Origin: Neoroseomonas marina
GTDB lineage: Bacteria > Pseudomonadota > Alphaproteobacteria > Acetobacterales > Acetobacteraceae
NCBI RefSeq assembly: GCF_012927745.1
Contig: NZ_JABBKX010000011.1
Span: 84,274-148,273 of the forward strand
Length of the DNA: 64,000 nucleotides
Direction: 5' to 3'
Under the pieces are notes generated by a model. That model had not been told where the DNA came from. It saw only the letters and a program-made list of their open reading frames with translations, and did not search any database. Numbering within the stretch: position 1 is the stretch's first letter; each line of letters starts with the position of its first letter. Both the position numbers and the translations under genes were made by a program. Positions 1 through 8,663 of this stretch are shown here, in pieces.

Positions 1-741
1 ATTCGCCGCCGTGCCGGAATCGGGCATGGCGAGCCATTCGACACGGTCGAGATGCACCCGCTTCGGACCCGCGGTCCAGGTGGTGACACCCTCCGCCCGC
101 GGCACATAGTCGGCGAAACGTTCATAGACCGCGCGGCTGCCGGGTTCGCGCTCCGCCGCGACGAAGCGGAACGGACCGCTGCCGATGATCTCGGTGACCG
201 GCTGGTTCGGCGGGGTTGCCGCGATCCGCTCCGGCATGATGAAACAGACGGGCGGCGTCACCTTCGCCAACGCATCGAAGAGCAGGGGGAACGGGCGCTG
301 CAGGCGGAAGACGATGCTGCGCTCATCGGGCGCGACGATCTCCTCCGTCCGCGCCATCAGCACCTGGCCCATCGGGTCGCGCGCCGCCCAGCGACGGATC
401 GATGCGACGCAGTCGGCGGCCCGCACCGGTTCCCCATCGTGGAACTTCAGGCCCTCGCGCAGGCGGATGGTGACGCGTCGGCCGTCATTCTCGACGGCGT
501 GGCTCTGCGCCATCTGCGGTTCGGCCGCATAGTCCTGGTTCAGGCCATACAGCGTGTCCCAGACCGCGAAGCCATGGTTGCGCGTGGCCGCGGCGGTCGT
601 GACGATCGGATCGAGCACGGCCGGGTCGGCCTGAGGAATGAACTTCAGGACGCGCGAGGCACCGGAGGTCCCCTGCCCCAGCGCAGCCCGCGCAGGCGTG
701 GCGGCCGATGCCGCCGCGGCAAGGAAATGGCGTCGCTTCAT
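1..741 (-). CDS. ABC transporter substrate-binding protein, family 5 (C-terminus outside window)
   Basis: This is a periplasmic solute receptor of the dipeptide/nickel (SBP_bac_5) family, which delivers an oligopeptide-like or other organic solute to an ABC importer. The first 247 codons are visible. They begin MKRRHFLAAAASAATPARA, a basic and alanine-rich export signal, followed by typical family text (REGLKFHDGEPV, then IGSGPFRFV). The frame stays open to the window edge, so the C-terminal half is missing. It is the last visible gene of a minus-strand operon and a clear paralogue of the protein at 825-2420, pointing to tandem duplication. The permease genes, if present, would lie beyond the edge. 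The substrate cannot be told from sequence. Confidence 0.85.
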   Translation of the reverse strand, partial: MKRRHFLAAAASAATPARAALGQGTSGASRVLKFIPQADPAVLDPIVTTAAATRNHGFAVWDTLYGLNQDYAAEPQMAQSHAVENDGRRVTIRLREGLKFHDGEPVRAADCVASIRRWAARDPMGQVLMARTEEIVAPDERSIVFRLQRPFPLLFDALAKVTPPVCFIMPERIAATPPNQPVTEIIGSGPFRFVAAEREPGSRAVYERFADYVPRAEGVTTWTAGPKRVHLDRVEWLAMPDSGTAAN

Positions 742-780
742 TCTCGGGCCTCGGCTCACCGGGCCCCTTCTGGCCGGATC

Positions 781-809
781 GCCCGGCGCCTTGCAAGGGG
801 GCGCCGGGC
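781..809 (-). terminator. hairpin between two substrate-binding protein genes
   Basis: A perfect 10-bp stem (GCCCGGCGCC with GGCGCCGGGC) encloses a 9-base loop between the stop of the gene at 825-2420 and the start of the next gene at 741. No U-tract follows on the transcribed strand. It could be a weak terminator, or an mRNA-stabilising hairpin that sets different expression for the two receptors. Confidence 0.35.
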
Positions 810-824
810 ATTCACGGACCCGTG

Positions 825-2420
825 TCAGGCCCGCCGGACGTTCCAGAACAGCGGCGGCTGGCCCTTCAGGATGCCGGTCAGGTTCCGGCGATAGGCGGTC
901 GGCTGGTAGTACATGCCGGTCGGCACATAGGGCACTTCCTGGAAGGCGATGCGCTGCATCTCCGTGGTCGCCGCCAGCGCCGCGGCCGCGTCCGGCGCGT
1001 CGAACCAGGCGTTGCGCTGGGCCTCGATGGCCGGGATGGTCGGCCAGCCCGGCCAGGCCGCGTCGCCATGGCCGCGGATCGAGGCGTGGCTCGCCGGGTT
1101 CCAGTGGTCCACGCCCGACCAGAAGGTGAAGAAGCCCGACCAGCCGCCCTGCTCGAGCGGATTCTTGCTCGCGCGGCGCTGCACCACCGTGCCCCAGTCG
1201 GCCGAGACCAGGTCGACATCGAAGCCCATGCGGCGGAACAGGTCCGCACCCACCAGGGTCGCGGCATTGATCGAGGCCAGGTCCGTCGCGTTCATCAGCA
1301 CCAGCTTGGCACCCATCGCGCCCGCCGCCTGCAGCTCCGCCCGCGCGGCATCCACGGACTTCTTCAGCCGGTCGATGCCGACGGTCGAAGCCGAGGGGGA
1401 TTCGGGCGCGAAGTAGCCGATGTTCTCGCGCTTCAGCGTCTGGTAGCCCGGCACGGTCGCATCGCCGATCACCGCCGTCATGAAGTCCATCTGGCTGATG
1501 GCGGTGATGACCGCGCGGCGCACCGCGGGATTGTTGAACGGCGCGGTCAGGTGGTTCGGGCGGAAGATGCCGATCAGTCCGGTGGCATTGATCACGTCGA
1601 CCGCGACGTTGCGGTTGCGCGCGACCAGCGGGAAGAGGTCCGCGGTCGGCTGCTCCCACCAGTCGATCTCACCCGATTGCAGCGCGGCCGCGGCGGTCGA
1701 GGCGTCGGGAATGATGCGCCATTCGACGCGGTCGAAGTTCACCACCTTCGGGCCGGCGGTCATCGACGGCGTGCCATTCGGCACCGGCACGTAGTCGGCG
1801 TTGCGCGTGTAGACGACGTTCGACCCCGGCACCCATTCGTTCTGCACGAAGCGATAGGGGCCCGAGCCCACCGCCTCGGTGATGTTGGTGAAGGGATCAA
1901 CGTTGGCGAGCCGCTCGGGCATGATGAAGAGGCAGCTCGTCGTGACCTTCGAGAAGGCCTCGAGCATCTTCGGGAAGGGCCGCGACAGCTTGATGGTGAA
2001 GACGCGGTCGCTGTCCTCGGTCATGTCGGCGACGCGGGCGATCAGCTCCTGCCCGAAGGCGTCGCGCCGGCCCCAGCGCTTGATGGAGGCAATGCAGTCC
2101 CGCCCGCGCACCGGCGTGCCGTCGTGGAACTTCAGCCCCTCGCGCAGGGTGAAGCGCCAGAGCAGGCCCCCGTTCTCGACCACATGGCCCTGCACCATCT
2201 GCGGCACGGGCTCGAACTTGTCGTTCATGCCGTAGAGCTGGTCGAAGACCAGGAAGGCATGGTCGCGCGCCACGAAGGCGGTGTTGGTGAAGGGGTCGAT
2301 GTTGGGCAGGTTGGCGTGCGGGACGTATTTCAGCGTGCGCGCCGCGGCCGGCTGCGCGATGGCGAAACGCGGCAATGCGGCGGCAACGGCCGCGGCGGCC
2401 AGCAGGTCGCGTCGGAACAT
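825..2420 (-). CDS. ABC transporter substrate-binding protein, family 5
   Basis: A complete 531-residue periplasmic receptor of the SBP_bac_5 (peptide/opine/nickel) family. The N-terminus MFRRDLLAAAAVAAALPRF ending FAIAQ is a secretion signal. Family hallmarks follow: REGLKFHDGTPV, then VGSGPYRFV, and a C-terminal section ending in a short NVRRA tail. It sits between an upstream aldehyde dehydrogenase (138-bp gap) and a downstream paralogue, so the four genes are probably one transcription unit coupling uptake of a solute with oxidation of its carbon skeleton. The ligand is unknown. No ABC permease or ATPase for it is in view. Confidence 0.88.
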   Translation of the reverse strand: MFRRDLLAAAAVAAALPRFAIAQPAAARTLKYVPHANLPNIDPFTNTAFVARDHAFLVFDQLYGMNDKFEPVPQMVQGHVVENGGLLWRFTLREGLKFHDGTPVRGRDCIASIKRWGRRDAFGQELIARVADMTEDSDRVFTIKLSRPFPKMLEAFSKVTTSCLFIMPERLANVDPFTNITEAVGSGPYRFVQNEWVPGSNVVYTRNADYVPVPNGTPSMTAGPKVVNFDRVEWRIIPDASTAAAALQSGEIDWWEQPTADLFPLVARNRNVAVDVINATGLIGIFRPNHLTAPFNNPAVRRAVITAISQMDFMTAVIGDATVPGYQTLKRENIGYFAPESPSASTVGIDRLKKSVDAARAELQAAGAMGAKLVLMNATDLASINAATLVGADLFRRMGFDVDLVSADWGTVVQRRASKNPLEQGGWSGFFTFWSGVDHWNPASHASIRGHGDAAWPGWPTIPAIEAQRNAWFDAPDAAAALAATTEMQRIAFQEVPYVPTGMYYQPTAYRRNLTGILKGQPPLFWNVRRA

Positions 2421-2557
2421 CGGAACTTTCTCCGTTCGGTGAAGCCGAGGGGGAGCCTAGCGGCGCGCGCTCATCCGATCCAGCGGGGGCCGCGCCCCTT
2501 CCGCGCGGCCGGACGGGACCGGTATGCACGCTCTGGACGGGCGGCGGGCGGGCCGAC

Positions 2558-4084
2558 CTAGTACCCCGCCGGCCGGTGCCCGAAGCCGAGCGCCGGGGTT
2601 TCCGCGGTGTCGATCCAGACCGCCTTGGACTGGGTGAGCTCCGCCAGCACCTCCGCCCCCGAGGACCGTCCGTAGCCCGAGGCCCCGAACCCGCCGAAGG
2701 GCACCGAGACATGGATGGTCCGGTAGCCGTTCACCCAGAAGGTGCCCGCGCGCACCGCCGCCGCGACCCGGTGTGCACGGCCGACGTCGCGCGTCCAGAC
2801 CGCCCCGGCCAGGCCGAATCGCGTGTCGTTGGCCAGCGCGATCGCCTCCGCCTCGTCGTCGAAGGGAATGGCGGCGACGACCGGCCCGAAGATCTCCTCC
2901 TGCGCCGGCCGGGCGCCGTTGGTCAGGCCCGCGAGCACCGTGGGCGGCACCCAGAAGCCCTCGGCCGGCAGGCCCGCGGGCGGCGATGCGGCGATCACCT
3001 CGGCACCTTCGGCCGCGCCTGCGCCGACCAGGGCGCGGACATGGTCGAATTGCCGTGCGTTCGCGACCGGGCCCATCTCGGTCGCGGCATCGAGCGGATC
3101 GCCCATGCGGATGCGCCGCGCCGCCACGGCCATGGCGGCGACGAAGCGGTCATGGACGGATCGCTGCACCAGCAGGCGCGATCCGGCGACGCAGGATTGC
3201 CCGCTGCCGGCGAAGATCGCCTGCTGCGCGCCCTGCACCGAGGCCGCGAAATCGGCGTCGTCGAAGACGATGTTGGCGCTCTTGCCGCCGAGCTCGAGCA
3301 CGCAGGGAATGGTCCGCGCCGCGCAGGCCGCCGCGACCGCCGCACCCGAGGCCGGGCCGCCAACGAAGGTGACGCGCGCCACCTCGGGCGCGCCGAGCAG
3401 CGCCGCCCCGGTCCCCTGCCCCGGCCCGCAGATCACCTGCACCAGGCCGCGCGGCAGCCCCGCCTCGAGGCACAGCCGCCCCAGCGCGAGGGAGGTCAGC
3501 GGCGTGAATTCGGACGGCTTCAGCACCACCGCGTTGCCCGCCGCCAGCGCCGGGAACACGTTCCAGCCGGCGGTGAACAGCGGCGCGTTCCACGGCGTGA
3601 CGGCCAGCACCACCCCGTAGGGCTCGCGGCGGACGATGACGGTGTGGCCCGAGGGCACGGGCACCGTGCGGCCCTCGATCTTGTCGCACCAGCCGGCCCA
3701 GTACTCGGCCATCTCGGCGACGCGCGCGGCCTCGGCGCGGGCATCGCGCAGCGGCTTGCCGGACTGCGCGGATTCGAGGCGGGCCAGCGCCTCGGCATCG
3801 CGCCGGACCAGGGCGCCGACAGCCCAGAGGCGCCGCCCACGCTCGGCGGCCGACAGCGCCATCCACGCGCGCTGCGCCCGCGCCGCGCCGGCGCAGGCCG
3901 CCGCGACCGTCGCGGCATCCGCCGCGGCATAGTCCAGCAGCGCGGACCCCGTCGCCGGATCGGTCAGCGCGACCCGGTCGCCGCTGCCTTCCACGACCTC
4001 GCCATCCACGAGGCTCCCGGCGCGCCCGCCGAGCAGCGCGTCGAGACCGGACAGCAGCGTGTCCCTGGCGGCGAAGGCGGTCAT
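2558..4084 (-). CDS. NAD(P)-dependent aldehyde dehydrogenase
   Basis: A 508-residue member of the aldehyde dehydrogenase superfamily, oxidising an aldehyde to its acid with NAD(P)+. Visible landmarks are the cofactor-region text TPWNAPLF and VLKPSEFTPL, the general-base glutamate in LELGGKSANIVFDDADF, the catalytic cysteine in GSGQSCVAGSR at about residue 297, and EEIFGPVV near the C-terminus. The ATG start is chosen because it overlaps the stop of the upstream dehydrogenase gene in an ATGA junction (4081-4084), which indicates translational coupling. The frame continues open upstream inside the neighbour, but that part is only shadow. Its pairing with a hydroxyisobutyrate-type dehydrogenase suggests sequential oxidation of a hydroxyacid or semialdehyde. 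The substrate is not determined. Confidence 0.9.
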   Translation of the reverse strand: MTAFAARDTLLSGLDALLGGRAGSLVDGEVVEGSGDRVALTDPATGSALLDYAAADAATVAAACAGAARAQRAWMALSAAERGRRLWAVGALVRRDAEALARLESAQSGKPLRDARAEAARVAEMAEYWAGWCDKIEGRTVPVPSGHTVIVRREPYGVVLAVTPWNAPLFTAGWNVFPALAAGNAVVLKPSEFTPLTSLALGRLCLEAGLPRGLVQVICGPGQGTGAALLGAPEVARVTFVGGPASGAAVAAACAARTIPCVLELGGKSANIVFDDADFAASVQGAQQAIFAGSGQSCVAGSRLLVQRSVHDRFVAAMAVAARRIRMGDPLDAATEMGPVANARQFDHVRALVGAGAAEGAEVIAASPPAGLPAEGFWVPPTVLAGLTNGARPAQEEIFGPVVAAIPFDDEAEAIALANDTRFGLAGAVWTRDVGRAHRVAAAVRAGTFWVNGYRTIHVSVPFGGFGASGYGRSSGAEVLAELTQSKAVWIDTAETPALGFGHRPAGY

Positions 4085-4938
4085 GCGGTCGCCCCCTCGA
4101 AGATCGCGGCGGAGAGGCGATTGAAGTCCTCGACATCGGGCACGGCACCGGACAGCGCCTCCCAGGCAGCGGCGGCGCGGGCCGTTGCGTCGAGCGGCGC
4201 GCCGACCGCCTCGGCCAGGGCGACCGCGAGGCGCACGTCCTTGCGCATCAGCCCGGCGCTGAAGCCGGAATCGAAGGTCCCGCTCGCGATCCAGCGGGGC
4301 CAGTTGATCTCCGTCGCGGCGGAACGCCCGGTCGCGCCGTTCAGCACCGGCAGCAGGGCCTCGGGCGCGACGCCGGCGCGGGCACCGAGGCGCAGCGCCT
4401 CCCCCGCCACCACCAGGTTGGTCGCGACCATCAGGTTGTTCACCAGCTTCGCCACCTGGCCCGCGCCCGAGGCGCCGATATGCAGGATCTTCGTTGCGAC
4501 GCGATCGAGGTCCGGCCGAGCGCGGTCGAGGGCGGCTGCCTCCCCCCCGATCATCATCGCCAGCGTGCCCGCGGCCGCTCCCGCCGGTCCGCCCGAGACC
4601 GGCGCGTCGAGATAGGCGCAGCCCGCCGCCGCAACCCGTGCCGCGAAGTCGCGAACGGCGCCCGGCGAGAGCGTCGAGGTGTCCGCGATCACCGCCCCCG
4701 CCGGCAGCCCGGGCAGCAGCGCTTCGAGAACGGCCGCGACGGCCGCCTCGTTCGGCAGGGAGAGCAGCACGACCGCATCGGCGATCCCGCCGAGCCCTTC
4801 CGGGACCACCGCCCCGGTCGCTTCCGCCGCCGCGCGCTTCGCGGGATCGAGGTCCCAGGCCGGGGGCGCCAGCCCGAGGCCGCGCAGGCGGGTGACCATC
4901 GCCATGCCCATGTTGCCGAGACCCACCACCGCGACCAT
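4081..4938 (-). CDS. NAD(P)-dependent beta-hydroxyacid dehydrogenase (3-hydroxyisobutyrate dehydrogenase family)
   Basis: A 285-residue enzyme of the 6-phosphogluconate/3-hydroxyisobutyrate dehydrogenase family, oxidising a beta-hydroxyacid. The N-terminal Rossmann motif VVGLGNMGMAM lies at residues 4-14. The substrate-binding signature DAPVSGGPAGAAAGTLAMM and the catalytic lysine segment GAGQVAKLVNNLM follow. A longer open frame reaches 4995, but the start at 4938 puts the Rossmann strand directly after the methionine, as is normal for the family. It is the first gene of the operon and shares an ATGA overlap with the aldehyde dehydrogenase gene. Tartronate semialdehyde reductase is an alternative activity. 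Confidence 0.87.
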   Translation of the reverse strand: MVAVVGLGNMGMAMVTRLRGLGLAPPAWDLDPAKRAAAEATGAVVPEGLGGIADAVVLLSLPNEAAVAAVLEALLPGLPAGAVIADTSTLSPGAVRDFAARVAAAGCAYLDAPVSGGPAGAAAGTLAMMIGGEAAALDRARPDLDRVATKILHIGASGAGQVAKLVNNLMVATNLVVAGEALRLGARAGVAPEALLPVLNGATGRSAATEINWPRWIASGTFDSGFSAGLMRKDVRLAVALAEAVGAPLDATARAAAAWEALSGAVPDVEDFNRLSAAIFEGATA

Positions 4939-5025
4939 GCAGCACCCCGTGCGGACGACGCCGCGGAAGGTGGCAGCGGGGCCGAGGCTGGGCAAGCCGC
5001 GCCGGCCGCCCTACACCCCTCCCCC

Positions 5026-5478
5026 ATGACGGAAATCCCGATCATCGGCCCGGCGCTGACACGGCTGCTCGGCGCCCCACGCGCCGCGTTGCTGCAGCAG
5101 TTCCTGCGCTTCGGGGTCGTCGGGGTGATCGGCTTCGTGGTCGATACGGCGGTGCTCTATGCCGGGCTCGCGCTCGGCGCGGGCCTTTATCTGGGCCGCG
5201 CGGTTTCCTACGTCGCGGCGGCGACGGCGACCTGGGCGCTCAACCGCGCCTGGACCTTCCGCGGGCGCGGCACCGGCGGGCCGATCCACCGGCAATGGCT
5301 GCTTTTCGTGGTGGTCAATCTCGGCGGCTTCGTCCTCAACTACGGGACCTACGCGCTGCTCGTGACCTTCGTGCCGACCGTCGCCGCGCACCCCGTGCTG
5401 GGCGTCGCCGCCGGTGCCCTCGCCGGCATGTTCGCCAATTTCGCGCTGTCGCGGCAGATCGTCTTCCGCGACGGCTGA
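5026..5478 (+). CDS. GtrA family membrane protein
   Basis: A 150-residue protein with four predicted membrane helices, such as FGVVGVIGFVVDTAVLYAGL and WLLFVVVNLGGFVLNYGTYA. The N-terminal FLRFGVVGVIGF and the C-terminal NFALSRQIVF are typical of the GtrA/DPMS family. These small membrane proteins are thought to help move or hold polyprenyl-linked sugars for glycosylation of surface polymers. The start is the ATG at 5026; the open frame upstream lies antisense to the dehydrogenase gene. It converges with the glycosyltransferase gene at 5484-6686, only 5 bases away. That neighbour is the usual functional partner of GtrA proteins. Confidence 0.85.
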   Translation: MTEIPIIGPALTRLLGAPRAALLQQFLRFGVVGVIGFVVDTAVLYAGLALGAGLYLGRAVSYVAAATATWALNRAWTFRGRGTGGPIHRQWLLFVVVNLGGFVLNYGTYALLVTFVPTVAAHPVLGVAAGALAGMFANFALSRQIVFRDG

Positions 5479-5483
5479 CCGCG

Positions 5484-6686
5484 TCAGGCCTCCGGCCCCT
5501 TCGCGCGCATCATGCCGAGCAGGGCGACGAAGAACGCCCCGAAGGCGAGTTGCAGCCCGAGCAGCATGGACGTCACCGAGGCGATGGTGACGCGCATCGC
5601 GGCCATGCCGGTGAGCGGCCCGAAGCGCTCGGCGCCCCAGATCGCCACCGCCGCGACGCCCAGGCCCAGACCCAGCACCACCAGCACCGCCGCGACGATC
5701 AGGGCCGGCTCGAGTCCGAAGCGCCGCAGCGCGGCGGTCAGGCGCGGGTCTTCGGGCACGACGCCTTCCTGCGCGCCATAGATCCGGGCGAAGACCCAGA
5801 ACTGCACGGCCTGGAACCCCATGACCATGGCGCCCGAGGCATAGAGCAGAGTGTGGACGTCCAGCGTCACCCGGCCCAGATGCAACGACCCCGGCAACAG
5901 CAGCGCCATGCCGACGGCACCGAGCAGGAACAGCGCGGCACCCGGGTAGAGGAACAGCCAGCGCGGACAGAAGGCGAGCAGGAAGCGCAGGTGCCGCCAT
6001 CCGTCCCGCCAGGAGCGCAGATGCGGCGGGCGCGACCGCCCGTCCGGGGATAGGGTCGTCGGCACCTCGGTGATGCGCAGGCCCTTCACCGTCGCCTTCA
6101 CCACCATCTCGGAGGCGAACTCCATCCCCGGCAGCCGCAGGTCGAGCGCCAGCATCGCGTCGCGGTTGAAGCCGCGCAGCCCACAATGGAAGTCCCGCAC
6201 CGGGCTGTGGAAGAAGACCCGCCCCACCGTCGAGAGCACTGGGTTTCCGAGGTAGCGATGCAGGGGCGGCATGGCGCCCGGCTTGATGCCGCCGCGGAAG
6301 CGGTTGCCCATCACCAGTTCGTAGCCCTCGCGCAGCTTCGCGACGAAGGGGTCGAGCGCCGTGAAGTCATAGGAATCGTCGCTGTCGCCCATGATGACGT
6401 AGCGCCCGCGTGCGGCCCGGATGCCGGCGATCAGCGCCGCGCCGTAGCCGCGCTCGGGCACGGGTAGGACGCGCGCGCCAAGCCCTTCGGCGATGGCCTG
6501 ACTGCCATCGGCGCTGCCGTTGTCGGCGACCAGGACCTCGCCGCGGACGCCGCTGCGCGCGAGGTAGTCCATCGCCTTGCGCACGCAGACGCCGAGGGTC
6601 TCCGCCTCATTCAGGCAGGGCATGAGGATCGTCAGTTCCACCGTGCCGCCGTCCGATGCCGAGCCTGGCCGCGTCGCCGTATCCAT
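5484..6686 (-). CDS. family 2 glycosyltransferase, membrane-anchored (polyprenyl/dolichol-phosphate glycosyltransferase type)
   Basis: A 400-residue enzyme with an N-terminal GT-A domain (about residues 17-230): TILMPCLNEAETLG binds the nucleotide sugar, VLVADNGSADGS follows, and VIMGDSDDSYDF carries the acidic metal-binding residues. GYGAALIAGI is typical of dolichyl-phosphate mannosyltransferase-like enzymes. The C-terminal part has about four hydrophobic segments, starting with WLFLYPGAALFLLGAVGMAL. It probably moves a sugar to a polyprenyl phosphate at the inner membrane for cell-surface glycans, together with the convergent GtrA gene. The sugar is unknown. Confidence 0.87.
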   Translation of the reverse strand: MDTATRPGSASDGGTVELTILMPCLNEAETLGVCVRKAMDYLARSGVRGEVLVADNGSADGSQAIAEGLGARVLPVPERGYGAALIAGIRAARGRYVIMGDSDDSYDFTALDPFVAKLREGYELVMGNRFRGGIKPGAMPPLHRYLGNPVLSTVGRVFFHSPVRDFHCGLRGFNRDAMLALDLRLPGMEFASEMVVKATVKGLRITEVPTTLSPDGRSRPPHLRSWRDGWRHLRFLLAFCPRWLFLYPGAALFLLGAVGMALLLPGSLHLGRVTLDVHTLLYASGAMVMGFQAVQFWVFARIYGAQEGVVPEDPRLTAALRRFGLEPALIVAAVLVVLGLGLGVAAVAIWGAERFGPLTGMAAMRVTIASVTSMLLGLQLAFGAFFVALLGMMRAKGPEA

Positions 6687-6884
6687 GTTGTCCTGCCGCT
6701 CCCGTTACGGCGCGCTACCGCAGGTCGGAGTCCCCGTCCAGCGGCCCGCACTTGCTTCTTTCATCTAGATTTCGTGATTCCGAGGGCAATAGTGTCGGGG
6801 GCGGCCTGCGCCGCAGGCGGTCCGGGGGTCGGCTGCCCCCGAGCGCCGACGACAGGGAGAAAGCCGTGACCGCGCCCATATCCG

Positions 6885-8663
6885 ATGCCGCAGCCGAGGA
6901 CCCCGCGGCGCGTGGTCTCTGAGATCCGACCGTTGCCGGGGGAGACGGCCCTTGCCGCCACGCCGCTGGCCCGCGCGATGGCCGCCTGCCGGCGGCAGCT
7001 CATGGCGGTCGGTGTCTTCAGCGGCGTGGTCAACATGCTGCAGCTCACCGTCTCGCTGTACATGATGCAGGTGTTCGACCGGGTGCTCGCCACCCGCAAC
7101 GTCAACACCCTCGTCTACCTGACGATCATCGCCATCGCCGCTCTCGGCCTTCTCGCGGTGCTCGAGGCGGTGCGCACCCGCGTCATGCAGCGCATTGGCG
7201 GCTGGATCGAGGCGAAGGTCGCCCCCGAGGGCTTCGCCCGCGCGGTCGAGAGCCAGCTGCGCGGCCGCCCCTACCGGATGGAGGCGCTGCGCGACCTCGC
7301 CACCTGCCGGACCTATCTCGGATCGCCGGCGTCGCTGTCGCTGTTCGACGTGCCCTGGGTGCCGGTCTTCCTGCTCGTCATCTTCATCCTGCACCCCCTG
7401 CTGGGCGTGGTCGCCCTCGGTGGGGCGCTCATCCTGCTGGCGCTGACGCTGCTGAACGAGGTCGCGACCTCGAAGCTCCTGCGGGAGGCGAACAGCGCCG
7501 GCCTCGCCAGCCAGCGCCGCGCGGAATCGATCGTCCGCAACGCCGAGGTGATCGACAGCATGGGGATGCTGTCGGCCGTGCTGGCGCGGTGGCAGGCGAG
7601 CGTGGCCCGCACCGCCGAACCGATGAACCGCGCGCTCGACCGCGGCGCGCCGCTGCTGGCGCTGACCAAGTTCGCGCGGCTCGCGGTGCAGGTCGCGGTG
7701 CTCGGCGTCGGGGCCTGGCTGGTGCTGGAACAGCAGCTGACCTCCGGTGCATCGATCGCCGCCTCGATCATCATGGGTCGGGCGCTGGCGCCGGTCGAAC
7801 AGATGATCGGCGGCTGGCGACAGCTGGTGCAGGCGCGCCAGTCCTGGAAGCGGCTGCAGGCGTTCCTGGTGCTGCCGCGCCTTCGCCCGCCGGGCATCGC
7901 GTTGCCGGCCCCGCACGGGCACCTTTCGGTGGAGCGCGTCACCTTCGGTTTTCCCGGAACCAACGTCCCGGTGGTCAAGGGCGTCACCTTCGCGCTCGAA
8001 GCCGGCGAGAGCCTGGCGGTGATCGGCCCGTCGGCCGCCGGCAAGACGACGCTGATCCGGCTGCTGACCGGCACGCTGCAGCCGGCCTCGGGCGCGGTGC
8101 GGCTCGACGGCGCGGATGTCCACGCCTGGCAGCGGGAGGATTTCGGCCAGTATGTCGGCTACCTGCCGCAGGATGTGGAGCTGTTCGACGGCACGGTGCT
8201 GGACAACATCGCCCGCATGGCCGAGGCGCCGGCCGAAGCGGTATTCGATGCCGCGCGCCTCGCCGGCTGCCATGACATGATCCTGCGCCTGCCCAAGGGC
8301 TACGAGACCGAGATCGGCGAGGGCGGCCAGCATCTCTCCGGCGGGCAGCGCCAGCAGATCGGCCTCGCCCGCGCGATGTTCGGCGGTCCGCGATTCGTCG
8401 TGCTCGACGAACCCAACAGCAATCTGGACGGCGATGCCGAAGGCGCCCTGCTGCGCGCCCTGCATGAGTTGCGCCGGCGCGGCACGACCGTCGTGCTGGT
8501 CTCCCATCGCCCGGTGCTGGTGCAGGGGGTCGAGAAGGTCCTGCTGCTGCGCGACGGCGCCGTCGAGATCTTCGGTCCGCGCGCCGAGGTGATGAAGCGC
8601 CTGATGAAGCCGGCCCAGCCGACGCCGATCGCGGCACAAGCGGGCCGGGAGGCGCAGGCATGA
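6885..8663 (+). CDS. type I secretion system permease/ATPase (PrtD/HlyB-type ABC exporter)
   Basis: A 592-residue ABC half-exporter with an N-terminal transmembrane domain (about residues 35-310, without a C39 peptidase) and a C-terminal ATPase. Walker A is GPSAAGKTT at about residue 380, the signature is LSGGQRQQ at about 484, Walker B runs into VVLDEPNSNLD, and the switch histidine is in VSHRP. It would energise one-step secretion of a C-terminal-signal (RTX-like) protein. The start at 6885 lacks a good ribosome-binding site. A strong GGGAGAAAG just upstream serves a GTG at 6866 whose frame ends after 18 codons at 6922, inside this gene. The stop overlaps the next gene's ATG in an ATGA junction. 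Confidence 0.9.
   Translation: MPQPRTPRRVVSEIRPLPGETALAATPLARAMAACRRQLMAVGVFSGVVNMLQLTVSLYMMQVFDRVLATRNVNTLVYLTIIAIAALGLLAVLEAVRTRVMQRIGGWIEAKVAPEGFARAVESQLRGRPYRMEALRDLATCRTYLGSPASLSLFDVPWVPVFLLVIFILHPLLGVVALGGALILLALTLLNEVATSKLLREANSAGLASQRRAESIVRNAEVIDSMGMLSAVLARWQASVARTAEPMNRALDRGAPLLALTKFARLAVQVAVLGVGAWLVLEQQLTSGASIAASIIMGRALAPVEQMIGGWRQLVQARQSWKRLQAFLVLPRLRPPGIALPAPHGHLSVERVTFGFPGTNVPVVKGVTFALEAGESLAVIGPSAAGKTTLIRLLTGTLQPASGAVRLDGADVHAWQREDFGQYVGYLPQDVELFDGTVLDNIARMAEAPAEAVFDAARLAGCHDMILRLPKGYETEIGEGGQHLSGGQRQQIGLARAMFGGPRFVVLDEPNSNLDGDAEGALLRALHELRRRGTTVVLVSHRPVLVQGVEKVLLLRDGAVEIFGPRAEVMKRLMKPAQPTPIAAQAGREAQA

Noticed and set aside
781..809. The hairpin as a member of the znu repeat family
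   Set aside because: It is a single GC-rich stem without the CCTCAAGCGCC box or the conserved GCGCGGTCGCGC segment.
708..2561. A 617-codon open frame on the plus strand opposite the substrate-binding protein gene
   Set aside because: It is rich in Arg, His and Gly with no domain, and lies exactly antisense to a clear receptor gene. In this GC-rich DNA such shadows are common (also at 2375-4615, 6765-8639, 10456-12831, 22421-23341, 36968-39010 and 46013-48703).
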